This document shows positions 31,997-42,550 of a stretch of 64,000 bases of DNA, piece after piece. The notes under the pieces were generated by a model. That model had not been told where the DNA came from and searched no databases. It worked only from the letters and a program-made list of their open reading frames with translations. A program made the position numbers and the translations under genes. Location of the stretch: positions 62,001 to 126,000 of the forward strand of contig JARGSG010000081.1 in NCBI GenBank assembly GCA_030374805.1, written 5' to 3'. The stretch is from Gracilaria gracilis (taxonomy: Eukaryota > Rhodophyta > Florideophyceae > Gracilariales > Gracilariaceae). Within the stretch, counting starts at the first letter, position 1. Every line of letters starts with the position of its first letter.

Positions 31997-32136
31997 TGTA
32001 AATTAGGTAGTCGTGGCCACCGATTGGAACGGGCCACAGTGTCCACACGTTCCAATCGGTGGCCAGATTAAAGGACGGCGGCCGACGGTCGCAAGCCACC
32101 TGACCCGGAAGGGGAGGAGGGGTGCGCACTTGTTCA
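31997..32136 (+). repeat. Copia-A right LTR
   Basis: 140 bp, base-for-base the same as 26045-26184 as far as I can read. Confidence 0.92.
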
Positions 32137-32413
32137 GTCCTCGAATGCAGTCACGGCCTTGAATACAGTCGGGCGTGTCACGCTACAAAAGTCCACTACA
32201 TGTTCACGATATGCCTTTTCCCGCACGTCCCTGCTACGAAGGTAGAATACATTGCCATTTGGCATATCGCACTCCACCACCCACGTGGCCTACTGAACCA
32301 AAACAGTAACGAGGTTTTGGGAGCCATTCACCTGTAATTCAGTACCGTGTACACGTAAGGTTGCATGCCACACTGCGCACCTTACGAAAGGAAACGCACG
32401 TACAGTATCATAG

Positions 32414-32433
32414 TACCGTTGGTACCGTTGGTA
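32414..32433. promoter_or_regulatory. Two overlapping TACCGTTGGTA motifs
   Basis: TACCGTTGGTACCGTTGGTA: two copies of the 11-mer sharing TA, 206 bp before the TATA box of the next gene. Confidence 0.45.
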
Positions 32434-32638
32434 CCTTATGGATGGTCTTTTTGCGGCGGTATCGGTGATAATTGAAACCAACTTTGCTACGGGTTTGAAG
32501 ATTGGTAAACTCCGATTGGAACTGAAATGGACCTCTGTACGTACAAAGGTAGTGAGCTATTGGGGATGGGACGGTAGTGTCTGAAACAGAGTCGCGAGAC
32601 CTGCCATGTGCCAACTCAGATTCCTGTTGCTGCTCGAG

Positions 32639-32645
32639 TATATAA
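32639..32645 (+). promoter_or_regulatory. TATA box
   Basis: TATATAA, 134 bp before ATG 32773. Confidence 0.55.
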
Positions 32646-32772
32646 GCTGCAATGTGCGGCCAAGTGACCGACCGCCATCCACACATCTTTAAGTACACCA
32701 CCACATCCATCACTACCTGCTCAACAGAAGAATTCACAGCCAAGTTTCACTTTCGAGCTGTTTCGCTGCAAT

Positions 32773-35523
32773 ATGGCGACGAATCCCTCGACCGACATTC
32801 TTTCAACCGCCTCGAAGGAAGCCATTTGTAATCTGGTGGATAACGATTGTCCTATCAATAGTTCCGAGCAACGCTTATTCATCATCCTTGCGTACATTGC
32901 CGTTTTCGTACCATGGGGCTTCCTGGGCTTGTTTGATATGATCACAGAGCGCTGGCAAAGTATCGCGGTCCTTCGTTTCCAAGCGCGTGCTCAGCTATAT
33001 TTTTCATTTCCGACAATTGGATACATCATATTTTATATCGTGATTCAAAAGCAAGGTAACGACTATAAGGAGATGTGTGCTGCTATAGTTGTTTTTTGTC
33101 TATCGACCTTTCACTTCTATCGAACATATTGGGGACTTTATCAACTAAGACATGTTCATGCGTGGGTCAAACTGAGCCTCAAGTACCTCCATGAACAAAA
33201 TTATGAGCTCCGGCACATTGAACAGTTTCAGTCGAAGTTGAGACGATCACGGTTGACAATCATTCTCCAACGCGTTCGAGACAAGTATAACCGATTCCGC
33301 AAGTTGCGTGAAGAAGATCGTATGTTGCACAATCTGGCAGCAGGAATGTACATCAATAGTTCCGTAATAGACAATGAGTTCTTTGACACAGACATTCCTT
33401 TTTTATTGAACTGGGAAAAATTGTTCGATGAATTGCGCTGGCCGAAAACGTTCAAAGAACTCATTAAGTCACCCGCACTTGCAATGGGTCACCTCAAGCA
33501 TATGTTTTCCAGGCGTAAAACGCGCGAGGAAACTTGGATTCTTCCAAAATATTTTTCTGAATCATGTATACGATGTATGGTGCCTTTCTTGGCACAGTTT
33601 GGGATAGAATGGTTGAAGCACTCTCACGCGATTCGGAAGGTGCTGAACAAGAAGGAACAAGTTAATGGTGTTTTGACGTCAAACTTTCTTGAGCATGCAC
33701 ATATGCTAACCTCTTCTACTGCATGGTCAGGAATTCTCATGCACAGAGAAGGATCCCGCTTCTGGGAGAAGAAGTGGATGGAAACGCAATTACTACCGTT
33801 TAGAAAACAGACTAATGGATTGGGCGAGTGCGACTCGTATATGCGGTTTGAGTCAAAGATTAGGCGGCTAATTGATGGCCTGCACCCCGTATTCTTTGAA
33901 CTGCATCCCAGCTATTTGAGTGTCATTGAAAGCATTTCCGCATTTGACTTAGAAAACTTTGTTATGTTTTTGCATTCAGGTCCTTTAGAGGCGGAGCCGT
34001 CAAGACGAAGCGGAATCGTTCAAAATGCAGAAGAGAGTATTGAGCTTCCTTTATCAACGAAATCCGAAGTACCAGCTAACACAACGACACATGAAAGGCT
34101 TGCATTTGAAAAACTTGGCTATAATTCTGCGCATCCGAATGATCAACTTTACAAATGGTCAGAGAAGCGAGTGTCAGAGTTTACTTCTCACCTGGAAAAC
34201 TTGTTTTCTATTGGACACGAGTATATCGAACTCAATGAGCTGGGCTACGGCGACTATCTAGAGCTATTCTCTCTGTATAAGAACCGACGTCACCTTCTTC
34301 GGTACCCGCGCAAACCAAAATGCTCATTTAGCCGATGGTATTGGGACTTGTGGAAGTTGCCCTCGAGTTCGCCACCTACTATGGGAGATAATGCTCTGTT
34401 GCCTCCTGCTTTTGTTCGTCCCGCATTCCAGAAGTCTGAAAAGCATCCAATATGTATTCGATATATTGGATTCATCATGGAAAGGGTCCGCATCTGCTTG
34501 GCAGAATGGACTGATAATGACGAGAACTACAAATCTATTGATTCTTCAGAAATATGGAATCGGGTTCTACCTGGAGAAACTGTTTCATTTCTAGGAAGCC
34601 GTGAATTTCCCAAGTTGTGCGAAAGCGACAGTGGTAGTCCAAAAGATTTTTTTATTCGTCTTAGCAGAGGTGAAGGCGAAGACAAAGAATTCAGGTGGAG
34701 TGTTGAAGAACAAATCATATGGGAATGTCAAAAATATTTGTTGGACTCAATATGTGGAAAAGAAGGTTCTGTTGGACCTGGTAACGTGCAGTTAATGTTG
34801 TTGTGTATGTTGGCTTTTCCGGTCCTAAGCGTACGAACAGTACATAGCGACGATGGAAGTAGAGATATCTTTGTGAAGCCTGTCGCACCGGGGAATTCTC
34901 TAGTTGTTTCGATTAAGTTTGAATGGTACCACTCGTATATTTGTCGTATGATGATTATTCCAGAGGAAGAGGTTAAATTCAACGGAGCTTGTCTATTTGA
35001 TCGGCTCTCGGAGCCAAACTGGAGGAAGCGGATATGGAGAACGAAAAGCACATCCGAAGTACAAAGTCGCATGACTGAAGTAATGTTTCAATGGCCAAAA
35101 TGGATTCACGCGTTTGAAGCATGCATGAAGACCTTGTTTTGCGCTTATGAGGAGGAAGAGTTGGAACCATATTCGGGTAAAAGTTCAGGTGAAAAGTCAC
35201 ATTCGGATAAAAGTTCAAGTAAAAAGCTGGATTTGGAATGTAGTTGTAAATACCAGATTTGTCACAAGGCGAGGAGAGATTATGTTGACAAGAATAACTA
35301 CTGTTGGGCATGGGATGATTGGAAGCCGCAACAGGCGTTCAAAGTCTTTCCAATTCTGTTCGGTAATGACGATGAAGAAACTACACGGAATGGTAGTGAT
35401 GTTAATACTCTTCATACTGCATCTAGTGTTCACGATGATGGTGTTTCGGATGGGACGAGCGAGGGACCTGTAACTTTGAACCTGGGATGGTCGGAACAAA
35501 CAGATTCGGATGAAATCGTTTAG
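32773..35523 (+). CDS. Large hypothetical membrane protein
   Basis: 916 aa from ATG 32773 with a TATA box at the spacing seen for other genes here. Three or four hydrophobic segments lie in the first 125 residues (FIILAYIAVFVPWGFLGLF; YFSFPTIGYIIFYIVI; MCAAIVVFCLSTFHFY). The remaining 790 residues are soluble, rich in aromatic and charged residues. Near the C-terminus is an imperfect repeat of SSGEKSHSDKSS type and a cysteine cluster (CSCKYQIC). I recognise no catalytic domain. It may be a membrane-tethered cytoplasmic protein of a lineage-specific family. Single exon. Copia-A sits 0.6 kb upstream. Confidence 0.65.
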   Translation: MATNPSTDILSTASKEAICNLVDNDCPINSSEQRLFIILAYIAVFVPWGFLGLFDMITERWQSIAVLRFQARAQLYFSFPTIGYIIFYIVIQKQGNDYKEMCAAIVVFCLSTFHFYRTYWGLYQLRHVHAWVKLSLKYLHEQNYELRHIEQFQSKLRRSRLTIILQRVRDKYNRFRKLREEDRMLHNLAAGMYINSSVIDNEFFDTDIPFLLNWEKLFDELRWPKTFKELIKSPALAMGHLKHMFSRRKTREETWILPKYFSESCIRCMVPFLAQFGIEWLKHSHAIRKVLNKKEQVNGVLTSNFLEHAHMLTSSTAWSGILMHREGSRFWEKKWMETQLLPFRKQTNGLGECDSYMRFESKIRRLIDGLHPVFFELHPSYLSVIESISAFDLENFVMFLHSGPLEAEPSRRSGIVQNAEESIELPLSTKSEVPANTTTHERLAFEKLGYNSAHPNDQLYKWSEKRVSEFTSHLENLFSIGHEYIELNELGYGDYLELFSLYKNRRHLLRYPRKPKCSFSRWYWDLWKLPSSSPPTMGDNALLPPAFVRPAFQKSEKHPICIRYIGFIMERVRICLAEWTDNDENYKSIDSSEIWNRVLPGETVSFLGSREFPKLCESDSGSPKDFFIRLSRGEGEDKEFRWSVEEQIIWECQKYLLDSICGKEGSVGPGNVQLMLLCMLAFPVLSVRTVHSDDGSRDIFVKPVAPGNSLVVSIKFEWYHSYICRMMIIPEEEVKFNGACLFDRLSEPNWRKRIWRTKSTSEVQSRMTEVMFQWPKWIHAFEACMKTLFCAYEEEELEPYSGKSSGEKSHSDKSSSKKLDLECSCKYQICHKARRDYVDKNNYCWAWDDWKPQQAFKVFPILFGNDDEETTRNGSDVNTLHTASSVHDDGVSDGTSEGPVTLNLGWSEQTDSDEIV

Positions 35524-35592
35524 AATTGTTTTTCATCCTGAAACCCAGAGAAAAGGTAACCAAAGGACTGAGAGCAGGATCAGTACACTCGG

Positions 35593-36215
35593 TGCACAAC
35601 GTTCGATTTCCTCAACAAATGCCTTAGTCCTTTCGCATTCCTCTGCGTACCACAATAAACGTCCGTATAGCTGAAACTATGCCTCTCCTCTATTCTCGTT
35701 CACATAGGCCCAACTCATCCGCGCTGCGTTCCCAATCATGTCAATGTATTTCAAGTGCTTTCGTTCATCAGCGCGTGCATGACACAGAGCTGTTTTCCCA
35801 CACTCAAGATCTCGTTCCACCTCGTGGATCCCACCACTCTGCATGCGCTTGACAATCCATTGCGGCTTTGACAATAGCCACATCAATTCGTCTTCGTATC
35901 TTGCGTTAAAAAGTACCCTGCAAAGATTATCGTGAACATATCCGTCCTCCTCCGTATCCCACCATGCAATGCGCACTTGGTGCTCTTCTTTCTCTTCTCC
36001 ACTTTCCACAACTTCATGTTCCGTGCATTTCTCGTGCCCAACCGTCGCAGTTTCATTCCCTTCCCTATTCGAACCCATATATTGCCCTTACCTCCTCCTC
36101 CACCACCCTCGTTCCCGGATGTGTCCTTGCACAACGCCTTTCTATTTCCACGCCGATAACCAGTGTAGTTATCCACCAGACTCTTGAAGAATCCTTTCAC
36201 TTTCTCTCCTCCGCT
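35593..36215 (-). pseudogene. Inverted fragment of NB-ARC/WD40 gene
   Basis: The minus strand matches the region between NB-ARC and WD40 of the gene at 37403-41095 (its 38930-39545) at high identity; shared words include WLLSKPQWIVKRMQSGGI and NAARMSW. There is no start, no NB-ARC and no WD40, and the frame breaks within it. A partial inverted duplicate. Confidence 0.85.
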
Positions 36216-36225
36216 CCACTGCGCA

Positions 36226-36290
36226 AACTGCATGGGGATGTGGATCATGCTACCATGGTGAGACGCGTGAGGCGGATGAAGCAAATTCAA
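36226..36290 (+). pseudogene. Second fragment of the same gene
   Basis: About 65 bp matching 37650-37715 (CATGCTACCATGGTGAGACG and flanks), the N-terminal part of the NB-ARC gene, in plus orientation. It abuts the inverted fragment, so two distant pieces of the parent were joined head to tail in opposite orientation. Confidence 0.8.
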
Positions 36291-37402
36291 GTAACTTTCC
36301 AAGCTCGTACTGACAATCACGTTACATCAGCATGAGTTGAATCGGTGGGCTCGGCGGCTATTGTTCCGGGACGCCTTCACGAGAATCAGCAGCACTTCAT
36401 CTTGCCAGCAAACAACCTCAGCGCCGAGAAGAAAGAGAAACCCGGAAAACAGTGACAACGTGTGCATGCTGTATGATCTCTGCAAGGGGTCCTGGAGAAT
36501 GCGGGAAATCCTCCATTTAGCGGAATATGCATAGAAATTGAATGGGTTACATTTTGTATTACTTGAGAAAGATTCAACTATTTAAATAGGGTTGCAGATG
36601 AGCAACACAGGCTTCCGCAAGTACCGTTGTACGTGACAGTGCATTGTATAAACTGATCAAACGCGTTTCACTTGAGCTCGAGTTTCTTGTCGTATCTAAT
36701 TGGGGGCGCTCCGATGCGATTGAGCTGCATCGGGAGGAGAGCTGTAGCCTGGGCAACTTACAGTGTCGAGCAATAAGAGAAACGCGGAAAACTGCGACAA
36801 CGTGTGCACGCTGTATGGCTCGGCAACAACGCGCGCCCCAGCGTAATCCAATCACACTAGAATGATTGCATCACGCGTTTTAAGTACCTTCGTACCTGTA
36901 CTGGTATTCATAGTACATACCAGTGTACAAGTGTACATATGTGTACACGGCACATCGTTGGTAGATTTAAAGGCGCCTTGCTGGTGCTCTTTGGGGTTCG
37001 CTCATTGGGCGGCAGCGCTTCGGGCGAATGAGAAGAAGTCTCGTTCGCTTGTTGCTCCAGGAGTCCTGATCTTGTCCGACTCTTTTCTCTTTCCCCTTCA
37101 ACCGCAATTGCTTTGCTCTTGCCGTCGTTTATGTTTAAAGCATGTCAAAGCGACTCATCCCCTTTGTCGCAGCTTGTTGACAACGTACCTTTGTACCATT
37201 ATGTATCTCGTGAAACTCACTTTTCATCACGAACAGTCACGCGAGGGGAGCACAAACGTTTACTCTTTTCGAAGGAAGGAACTGTACCATCATCGGTCTT
37301 CTCGTACGGCGGTGGCATGTCTTTCGAGGCGATTGTTCTGCTCGGTTTCCAACTTTCCTTGCATCACCTAATTGCTTCTGTGCTTTATGACCTGCAAACG
37401 TC
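36291..37402. other. Intergenic upstream of NB-ARC gene
   Basis: No supported gene. Includes a GTAC-rich stretch at 36890-36950 (repeated GTACATA, GTACAAG) and open frames without motifs. Confidence 0.5.
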
Positions 37403-40400
37403 ATGCAGTCCATTGTGACCTTTTCAGAGCTTCTCTCTGTTGTTGAGAGGCTCGAGATTACGGTGAACAAGTTCTTCCAGCGCCGAGACATTGCTCACGA
37501 AAACGTCCAAACTCTGCGACGATTAGAGCGCAAGTACAATGACGCTATTAATCTGTGTCGAGAGCTGGAAGCTGTTTCGGATACCGATCAACTCACGGAC
37601 GTTACATTGAAGCACTATCACGCCACTTTTGAAGACAACTGCGAAACTCTGCATAAACTCCATGCCGATGTAGACCATGCTACCATGGTGAGACGCGTGA
37701 GGCGCATGAAGCAAGTTCTGGAGCAGTGTGAAACGGATGTTGAACAGTTCTTTGAGTTCCTGAACAACAATGTCGCCCCAACTCTCAGGGAAGAATCCAG
37801 TGTACAATTAGAAGGATACTGCGCTGATATTAATGTTCCAAGCAATCCGCCACGACTCACGCTAGATTACAGCACGACGTTGACGTGCGAAGGGAAACTA
37901 ATGGAAGCAATTGTGAGTAATAGCGACGGGCGAATCGTTGCTGTGGCGGCGTCTGGTCAAGATGGTGTTGGGAAAACATGCGCTCTGCGCGGACTTGCAG
38001 TACTGCCTGAGGTGGAAGAAAGATTCCCCGGAGGGATACTCTACATTCAACTTGGGAACGACAAGAAGCTATCCGATATCATAGAAGGCATTGCCATCAT
38101 TGTTGAGCGTACTGGGGGCTCAACTCTTGCACGGAAAGTGAGAGCGACCAAGACGCTTAAAGAGGCATCGGACAAAGCATGCAGGTGGTTTAGGCGGCAC
38201 AAGTGTCTGTTTCTAATCGATGATATCTGGTGGGTGAATGGCATCGACTCAGATGTGTTCAGTGTGCTAGGGACAATGGTAAACGAGGACAGTCGTCTGG
38301 TGTACACCACCAATGACAAGCGTTTTCTGAGTGACACTGATATAACTGTAATGTTTGAGGTGAAAGAAAGTCATTGTGAGCTCTCACGACGAATGTTGAT
38401 GAGGCATGCTGGGTTTGATGGAGCGGATGATCTTGAGGGGGGAAACCAAGAGGCGTTCGAGGCTATTCTTGATATGTGTCAGGGGCTCCCGCTTGCATTT
38501 GGCATTGCTGGAGGTTCAGTGTTGACGAATACGTACAAGAAGCGGGAGGGTGAGCGACAGAACGCGTGGTCAGACTTCTACAGGGATCTACTGGACAACC
38601 GAACGGATTTATATGAGGTTAAAGCTTCACCCTATGGTGCCCTGCCTAAGATAGTGGAAACGTCCCTTCAAGTATTGGAGAAGGAGGACCCAGATGTGAA
38701 GTTTGATGAAAAGTTTCGAGCGCTGAGTGTCGTTGAAAAGAAGCAAGAGGTTCCGCTTTCCATGTTACAAAGGTTATGGGGTTTGGAGAAACGGGATGAA
38801 GCGGAGAAGGTTGTCGAAATGCTGTTTGATGTTTCAGTAGTACAAATACGGCGAGAGGGTAATGTGATTTTGTTACAGCTGCACGATCTAGTGTTAGATA
38901 TCGCGAGACGGAAAGCGGGGGAGAGGGAGGAAGCTAGAGGATTCTTCAAGAATCTGGTGGATAACTACACTGGGTATGAGCGTGAAATGAGGAAGGCGTC
39001 GTGCAAGGACATATGCGGGAACGAGGGTGGTGGAAGAGGAAGTAAGGGCAAGAGATGGGTTGGATTATGGAAGGGAATGAAGCTGCCACGGTTGTGTACG
39101 AGAAATGCTGAAGACCATGAAGTTGGGGAAACTGAAGAGAAAGAAGAGCGCCAGGTGTGCATGGCATGGTGGGATACGGAGGACGACGGATATATTCTCG
39201 ATAATCTTTGCAGGGTACTTTGGAACGCAGGATACGAAGACGAAATGATGTGGTTATTGTCAAAGCCGCAATGGATTGTCAAGCGCATGCAGAGTGGTGG
39301 GATCTACGAGGTGGAACGAGATCTAGAGTGCGGGAAAACAGCTTTGCGTCACGCAAGTGTCGATGAACGAGAGCACTTGAAATACATTGACATGGTTGGG
39401 AACGCGGCGCGGATGAGTTGGACCTATGTGAACGAGAACAGAGGTGAGGCATGGTTTCAGCTATACGGACGTTTATTGTGGTACGCAGAGGAATGCGAAA
39501 GAACCAAGGCATTTGTTGAGGAAATCGAACGTTGTGCACCGAGGCCGTGGGTGAGAGCTTCGGTTGGATTCTTGGAGCCTGCTGGTAGTGCATTAGAAGA
39601 CGTGATACGATGTCCCGGACCCATTATGTGTCTATCCCAGGATGAAGCTCATGTTTACGCTTTGTGGTATACAGTTCCGGATATCCCTTTAGGTAAGCGG
39701 GAGATGGGGGTGACAAGCTACAATCTTACGAGTGGCGTTCAGAAGAATAGATATCTAAGCATGCAGGGGGATGAGAACGAATGGGCTTTAACACTAGGTG
39801 CGTTCTCAAGTGATGATCAGCTGCTGGTTACAGCACACGCCAACAGAAAAGGTGTGTTGTGGGACTCTAGGACAGGTGAGGTGTTAAAGATAACCGACCT
39901 TTCCTCACTTCGCTATGGACACTCTCTGGCATTCAGTGCTGTCGCGAAGCGGGCGCTCTATGGATATGGTAAGGCAGTAAGCGGAGATGGGACTCGATTT
40001 TTCAGTCAGTCCGAAGACGGGACCATTCGAGTGCGGAACGCGTTCAACGGAGATGTGGTTCGCACGTCCCCTGTCGGTTATACGGGTGTGGTGCGATGGG
40101 CGGCGATGAACGAGAACGGGACTCGAGCAGCATATTGGTCGGAGGAGGATATGAAAGTTCGAGTTTGGAACGTTCAGAGTGGAGAGGTGATGGTGACCGA
40201 GGCTCAGGAATGGGTGAACAGTCTGGCGCTGAGTGCGGACGGGACGCGAATGTTGGCTGCGGGTATCCTAACAGTTCGATTCTGGGACGGACTTAGGAGT
40301 GGCGAGGCCGTGGGTGTACTTCTCACGGGTGACAAGTGCAATGTAACATGTGTGAGTTTGAGCGCGGACGGAAGTCGAGGGTTATCGGGGTCCATCGACG

Positions 40401-41095
40401 GTACAGTTCGGATCTGGGCCGGTCTTAGTGGCACGGTAACGGGAGGAATATCAGGAGGTGGTGTTAGTGTGACGTGTGTGGCGGTAAGCGCAGACCGGAC
40501 TCGAATTGTGACCGGGTCTGACGACGGGAAAGCTCAGGTGTGGGACGCGCTCAGTGGAGAAGCGGTGGGAAAGCCTTTCCCTCACACGGGTTTGATTGGT
40601 TGTGTGGTCATGAGCGAGGACATGACGCGAATAGTGTCTTCGTCGTTTCAGCACTCGCGGCTTGACGGAAAAGTTCGAGTATGGGACGTGCGCAGCGGGG
40701 AAGAGGTCAGCGCACCATTCAAACACGAAAAGCCAGTGCTGCAGGTTGGGGTAGATGCGCACGGTTTGCAAGTGGTGACATATGAGGCGGAAGAGGTGTC
40801 TGGGGAGGAGTATGCACCCAGAGCAGCCACCGTTGTCCGTAGGGTGTGGGACGTGGCTCTTGGAGAGTGTGTGATGACTTCGACAACAAATGGAGATTCG
40901 ACCTCTGACGACACTGCGCTTTTGTGGTCGAACCGGTACGAAGCGGTGATCGAGCAATTCGACAAGAGTGGCCGCGTCACAGACGGCACAAACGCGAGCG
41001 ACGTTGTGCTCGCCACTGCCGAGCACGGTGTGTTTCGCGTGGGCGACATGTACTTTTCTGAGAAAGGGTTCCCAAGTTGTAAAGTATTGCGTTGA
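37403..41095 (+). CDS. NB-ARC ATPase with C-terminal WD40 propeller
   Basis: 1230 aa from ATG 37403. Residues 1-150: helical, coiled-coil-like. About 160-460: NB-ARC/STAND ATPase with Walker A GQDGVGKT, Walker B CLFLIDDIW, the TTND sensor-like strand (LVYTTNDKR) and GLPLA (here CQGLPLAFGIAGG). About 460-720: a helical spacer with winged-helix-like blocks (LSMLQRLWGLE; QLHDLVLDIAR). About 740-1200: WD40 repeats, several ending DGTVRIW, DGKAQVW or DGKVRVW, enough for one seven-bladed propeller. This is the layout of APAF-1 and of fungal and bacterial NACHT/NB-ARC-WD40 proteins: an ATP-driven switch that assembles when the propeller senses a ligand. Roles in immunity or cell death are known for relatives but inferred here. 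A partial duplicate lies 1.2 kb upstream. Uninterrupted exon. Confidence 0.85.
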   Translation: MQSIVTFSELLSVVERLEITVNKFFQRRDIAHENVQTLRRLERKYNDAINLCRELEAVSDTDQLTDVTLKHYHATFEDNCETLHKLHADVDHATMVRRVRRMKQVLEQCETDVEQFFEFLNNNVAPTLREESSVQLEGYCADINVPSNPPRLTLDYSTTLTCEGKLMEAIVSNSDGRIVAVAASGQDGVGKTCALRGLAVLPEVEERFPGGILYIQLGNDKKLSDIIEGIAIIVERTGGSTLARKVRATKTLKEASDKACRWFRRHKCLFLIDDIWWVNGIDSDVFSVLGTMVNEDSRLVYTTNDKRFLSDTDITVMFEVKESHCELSRRMLMRHAGFDGADDLEGGNQEAFEAILDMCQGLPLAFGIAGGSVLTNTYKKREGERQNAWSDFYRDLLDNRTDLYEVKASPYGALPKIVETSLQVLEKEDPDVKFDEKFRALSVVEKKQEVPLSMLQRLWGLEKRDEAEKVVEMLFDVSVVQIRREGNVILLQLHDLVLDIARRKAGEREEARGFFKNLVDNYTGYEREMRKASCKDICGNEGGGRGSKGKRWVGLWKGMKLPRLCTRNAEDHEVGETEEKEERQVCMAWWDTEDDGYILDNLCRVLWNAGYEDEMMWLLSKPQWIVKRMQSGGIYEVERDLECGKTALRHASVDEREHLKYIDMVGNAARMSWTYVNENRGEAWFQLYGRLLWYAEECERTKAFVEEIERCAPRPWVRASVGFLEPAGSALEDVIRCPGPIMCLSQDEAHVYALWYTVPDIPLGKREMGVTSYNLTSGVQKNRYLSMQGDENEWALTLGAFSSDDQLLVTAHANRKGVLWDSRTGEVLKITDLSSLRYGHSLAFSAVAKRALYGYGKAVSGDGTRFFSQSEDGTIRVRNAFNGDVVRTSPVGYTGVVRWAAMNENGTRAAYWSEEDMKVRVWNVQSGEVMVTEAQEWVNSLALSADGTRMLAAGILTVRFWDGLRSGEAVGVLLTGDKCNVTCVSLSADGSRGLSGSIDGTVRIWAGLSGTVTGGISGGGVSVTCVAVSADRTRIVTGSDDGKAQVWDALSGEAVGKPFPHTGLIGCVVMSEDMTRIVSSSFQHSRLDGKVRVWDVRSGEEVSAPFKHEKPVLQVGVDAHGLQVVTYEAEEVSGEEYAPRAATVVRRVWDVALGECVMTSTTNGDSTSDDTALLWSNRYEAVIEQFDKSGRVTDGTNASDVVLATAEHGVFRVGDMYFSEKGFPSCKVLR

Positions 41096-42130
41096 TGCGC
41101 GAAAGAAACGGCGCTAAGCTCACGCGAAGTAGATACGAAGGTGTACAGACCGCTGAAATGGTGCTTTCCCCATCATTTTGTTCTTGCTCCAGCATCGCGA
41201 GCCTCGATTCTTGTCGGTAACCCACTTCTTCCCTGACGCATGATTGCTACTTAATATCATCTATAACCAGCACGCCCTTCTCGTCATCCTGTACCTTATA
41301 CAGTTCTTCCAGCAGCCTATAGACAAGCTTTGACATGCAGATCCAAACCGCAGTACTTGCACTTCAATGTCTCGCTTTCAAACCAACCAGTCGTAAAAGG
41401 AAAACAAACAAGGCACTATGCAAACGAACTTCATCAACTTGCAGACTTGAGTACTCATTGTGCTGGCATTTCACTCATGGCTAGGATGATGAAAACCCGG
41501 GTTTAGAGTTACACGCACGGAGATAATTCGCTTGCCATGCCGCAGGTCTTGAGTGTTGACGACGAACACATGCTTCTTCGCAGCGGTGATGCGGTTGCTT
41601 CGCGCGGGAAAGCAACCACCAAATTTGGTCTATCGATTTGCAAACGGTAATGCCTTCACTGATGCTCATTCCACTACGTAGACAAGAGGAGAGCGCCCTT
41701 GACTTTCATAATACATCACGATCGCTGCCTTCGCCCAAGTTAGACACAAGGGTAGATAAGAGAGCTAGCTTCCACCTTGGACACACGACGCAGCTGATCA
41801 AGTTCGATTATTTATGTTTTCATTTTTATTTTTCGTTCTTGTACTAACGGTACCTATTCGTCTGATCCTGAAAGACCTGTGCAAGTTTGCACTGCAAACG
41901 ATGCACGGCGGCGAATCACAGAAACACGAGGACACGGGCAGTGTGTTGCGCCTGCGCCGTGGAGACCTTCGTTTCCCAAAAACATTTGTGAACACTTACC
42001 CACTCAAAGTTCAACAGAAGGCCCACTTCAACCCACACTGCGAAAAGTGCCGTCATCTGCCTCCTTTCTTTCTCGTTTTCTTTTTTGCACTTTAAATTAC
42101 TACACCTCAACAGCGCAGTTGTCAGTCCTC
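41096..42130. other. Intergenic
   Basis: 3' region between convergent genes; no supported gene. Confidence 0.5.
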
Positions 42131-42550
42131 CTAAGGGGCGTTCTTCGTATTTTGGGGTGTGGGTTTCGGGGGAAGAGGTGATTTGGATCTATTGTTCATG
42201 AGAAGAATCCGATCCTCTAATTCGTCCAAGTTAAACCTCCCGTGTGCATCCGGTTGTGCCCCAGCCGCTTTCAGACACCGAACATGCGCCCCCGCCAGTT
42301 TTTCCAAAAGAAACGTGGTTTTGGCTTGTTCTCTTATCAATCCCTGTAGGTCTTTTTCAAGCTTCCATACGTATTCTTCTCTTTCATGAATGGTGGTGGT
42401 CACTCTCCTCACCAGAGCATATACATTCCGATGCCCATCATGGTCAACTCTCTGCCGTACCCCTAAATTGTTCACCAGTTGTAGTAGAATTCCTCTTTCT
42501 GACACTATGTTCCAGTGGTTGTTCCGTAGTAGAATCTCCATTTCTTCCAT
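42131..42550 (-). CDS. Small coiled-coil hypothetical protein
   Basis: 139 aa from ATG 42550. Mostly helical with heptad-like spacing (EREEYVWKLEKDLQGLIREQ; TTFLLEKLAGAHVRCLKAAG) and a basic, proline-rich tail (KSPLPPKPTPQNTK). No signal peptide or membrane span. Family not recognised; the composition looks like a real protein rather than chance. Confidence 0.5.
   Translation of the reverse strand: MEEMEILLRNNHWNIVSERGILLQLVNNLGVRQRVDHDGHRNVYALVRRVTTTIHEREEYVWKLEKDLQGLIREQAKTTFLLEKLAGAHVRCLKAAGAQPDAHGRFNLDELEDRILLMNNRSKSPLPPKPTPQNTKNAP

Larger units (their letters stand above)
26045..32136 (+). mobile_element. Copia-A, intact Ty1/copia retrotransposon
   Basis: A 6.1-kb element bounded by two 140-bp direct repeats (TG...CA) that read as identical, and flanked by the 5-bp target duplication GTCCT (26040-26044 and 32137-32141). 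A primer-binding-site-like TGGTAGCATTCGCGACA follows the left LTR directly, and a purine-rich GCGAGGGACGG precedes the right LTR. One uninterrupted gag-pol gene lies inside. Identical LTRs and an intact ORF indicate a recent insertion that may still be active. Not seen elsewhere in the window. Confidence 0.93.
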
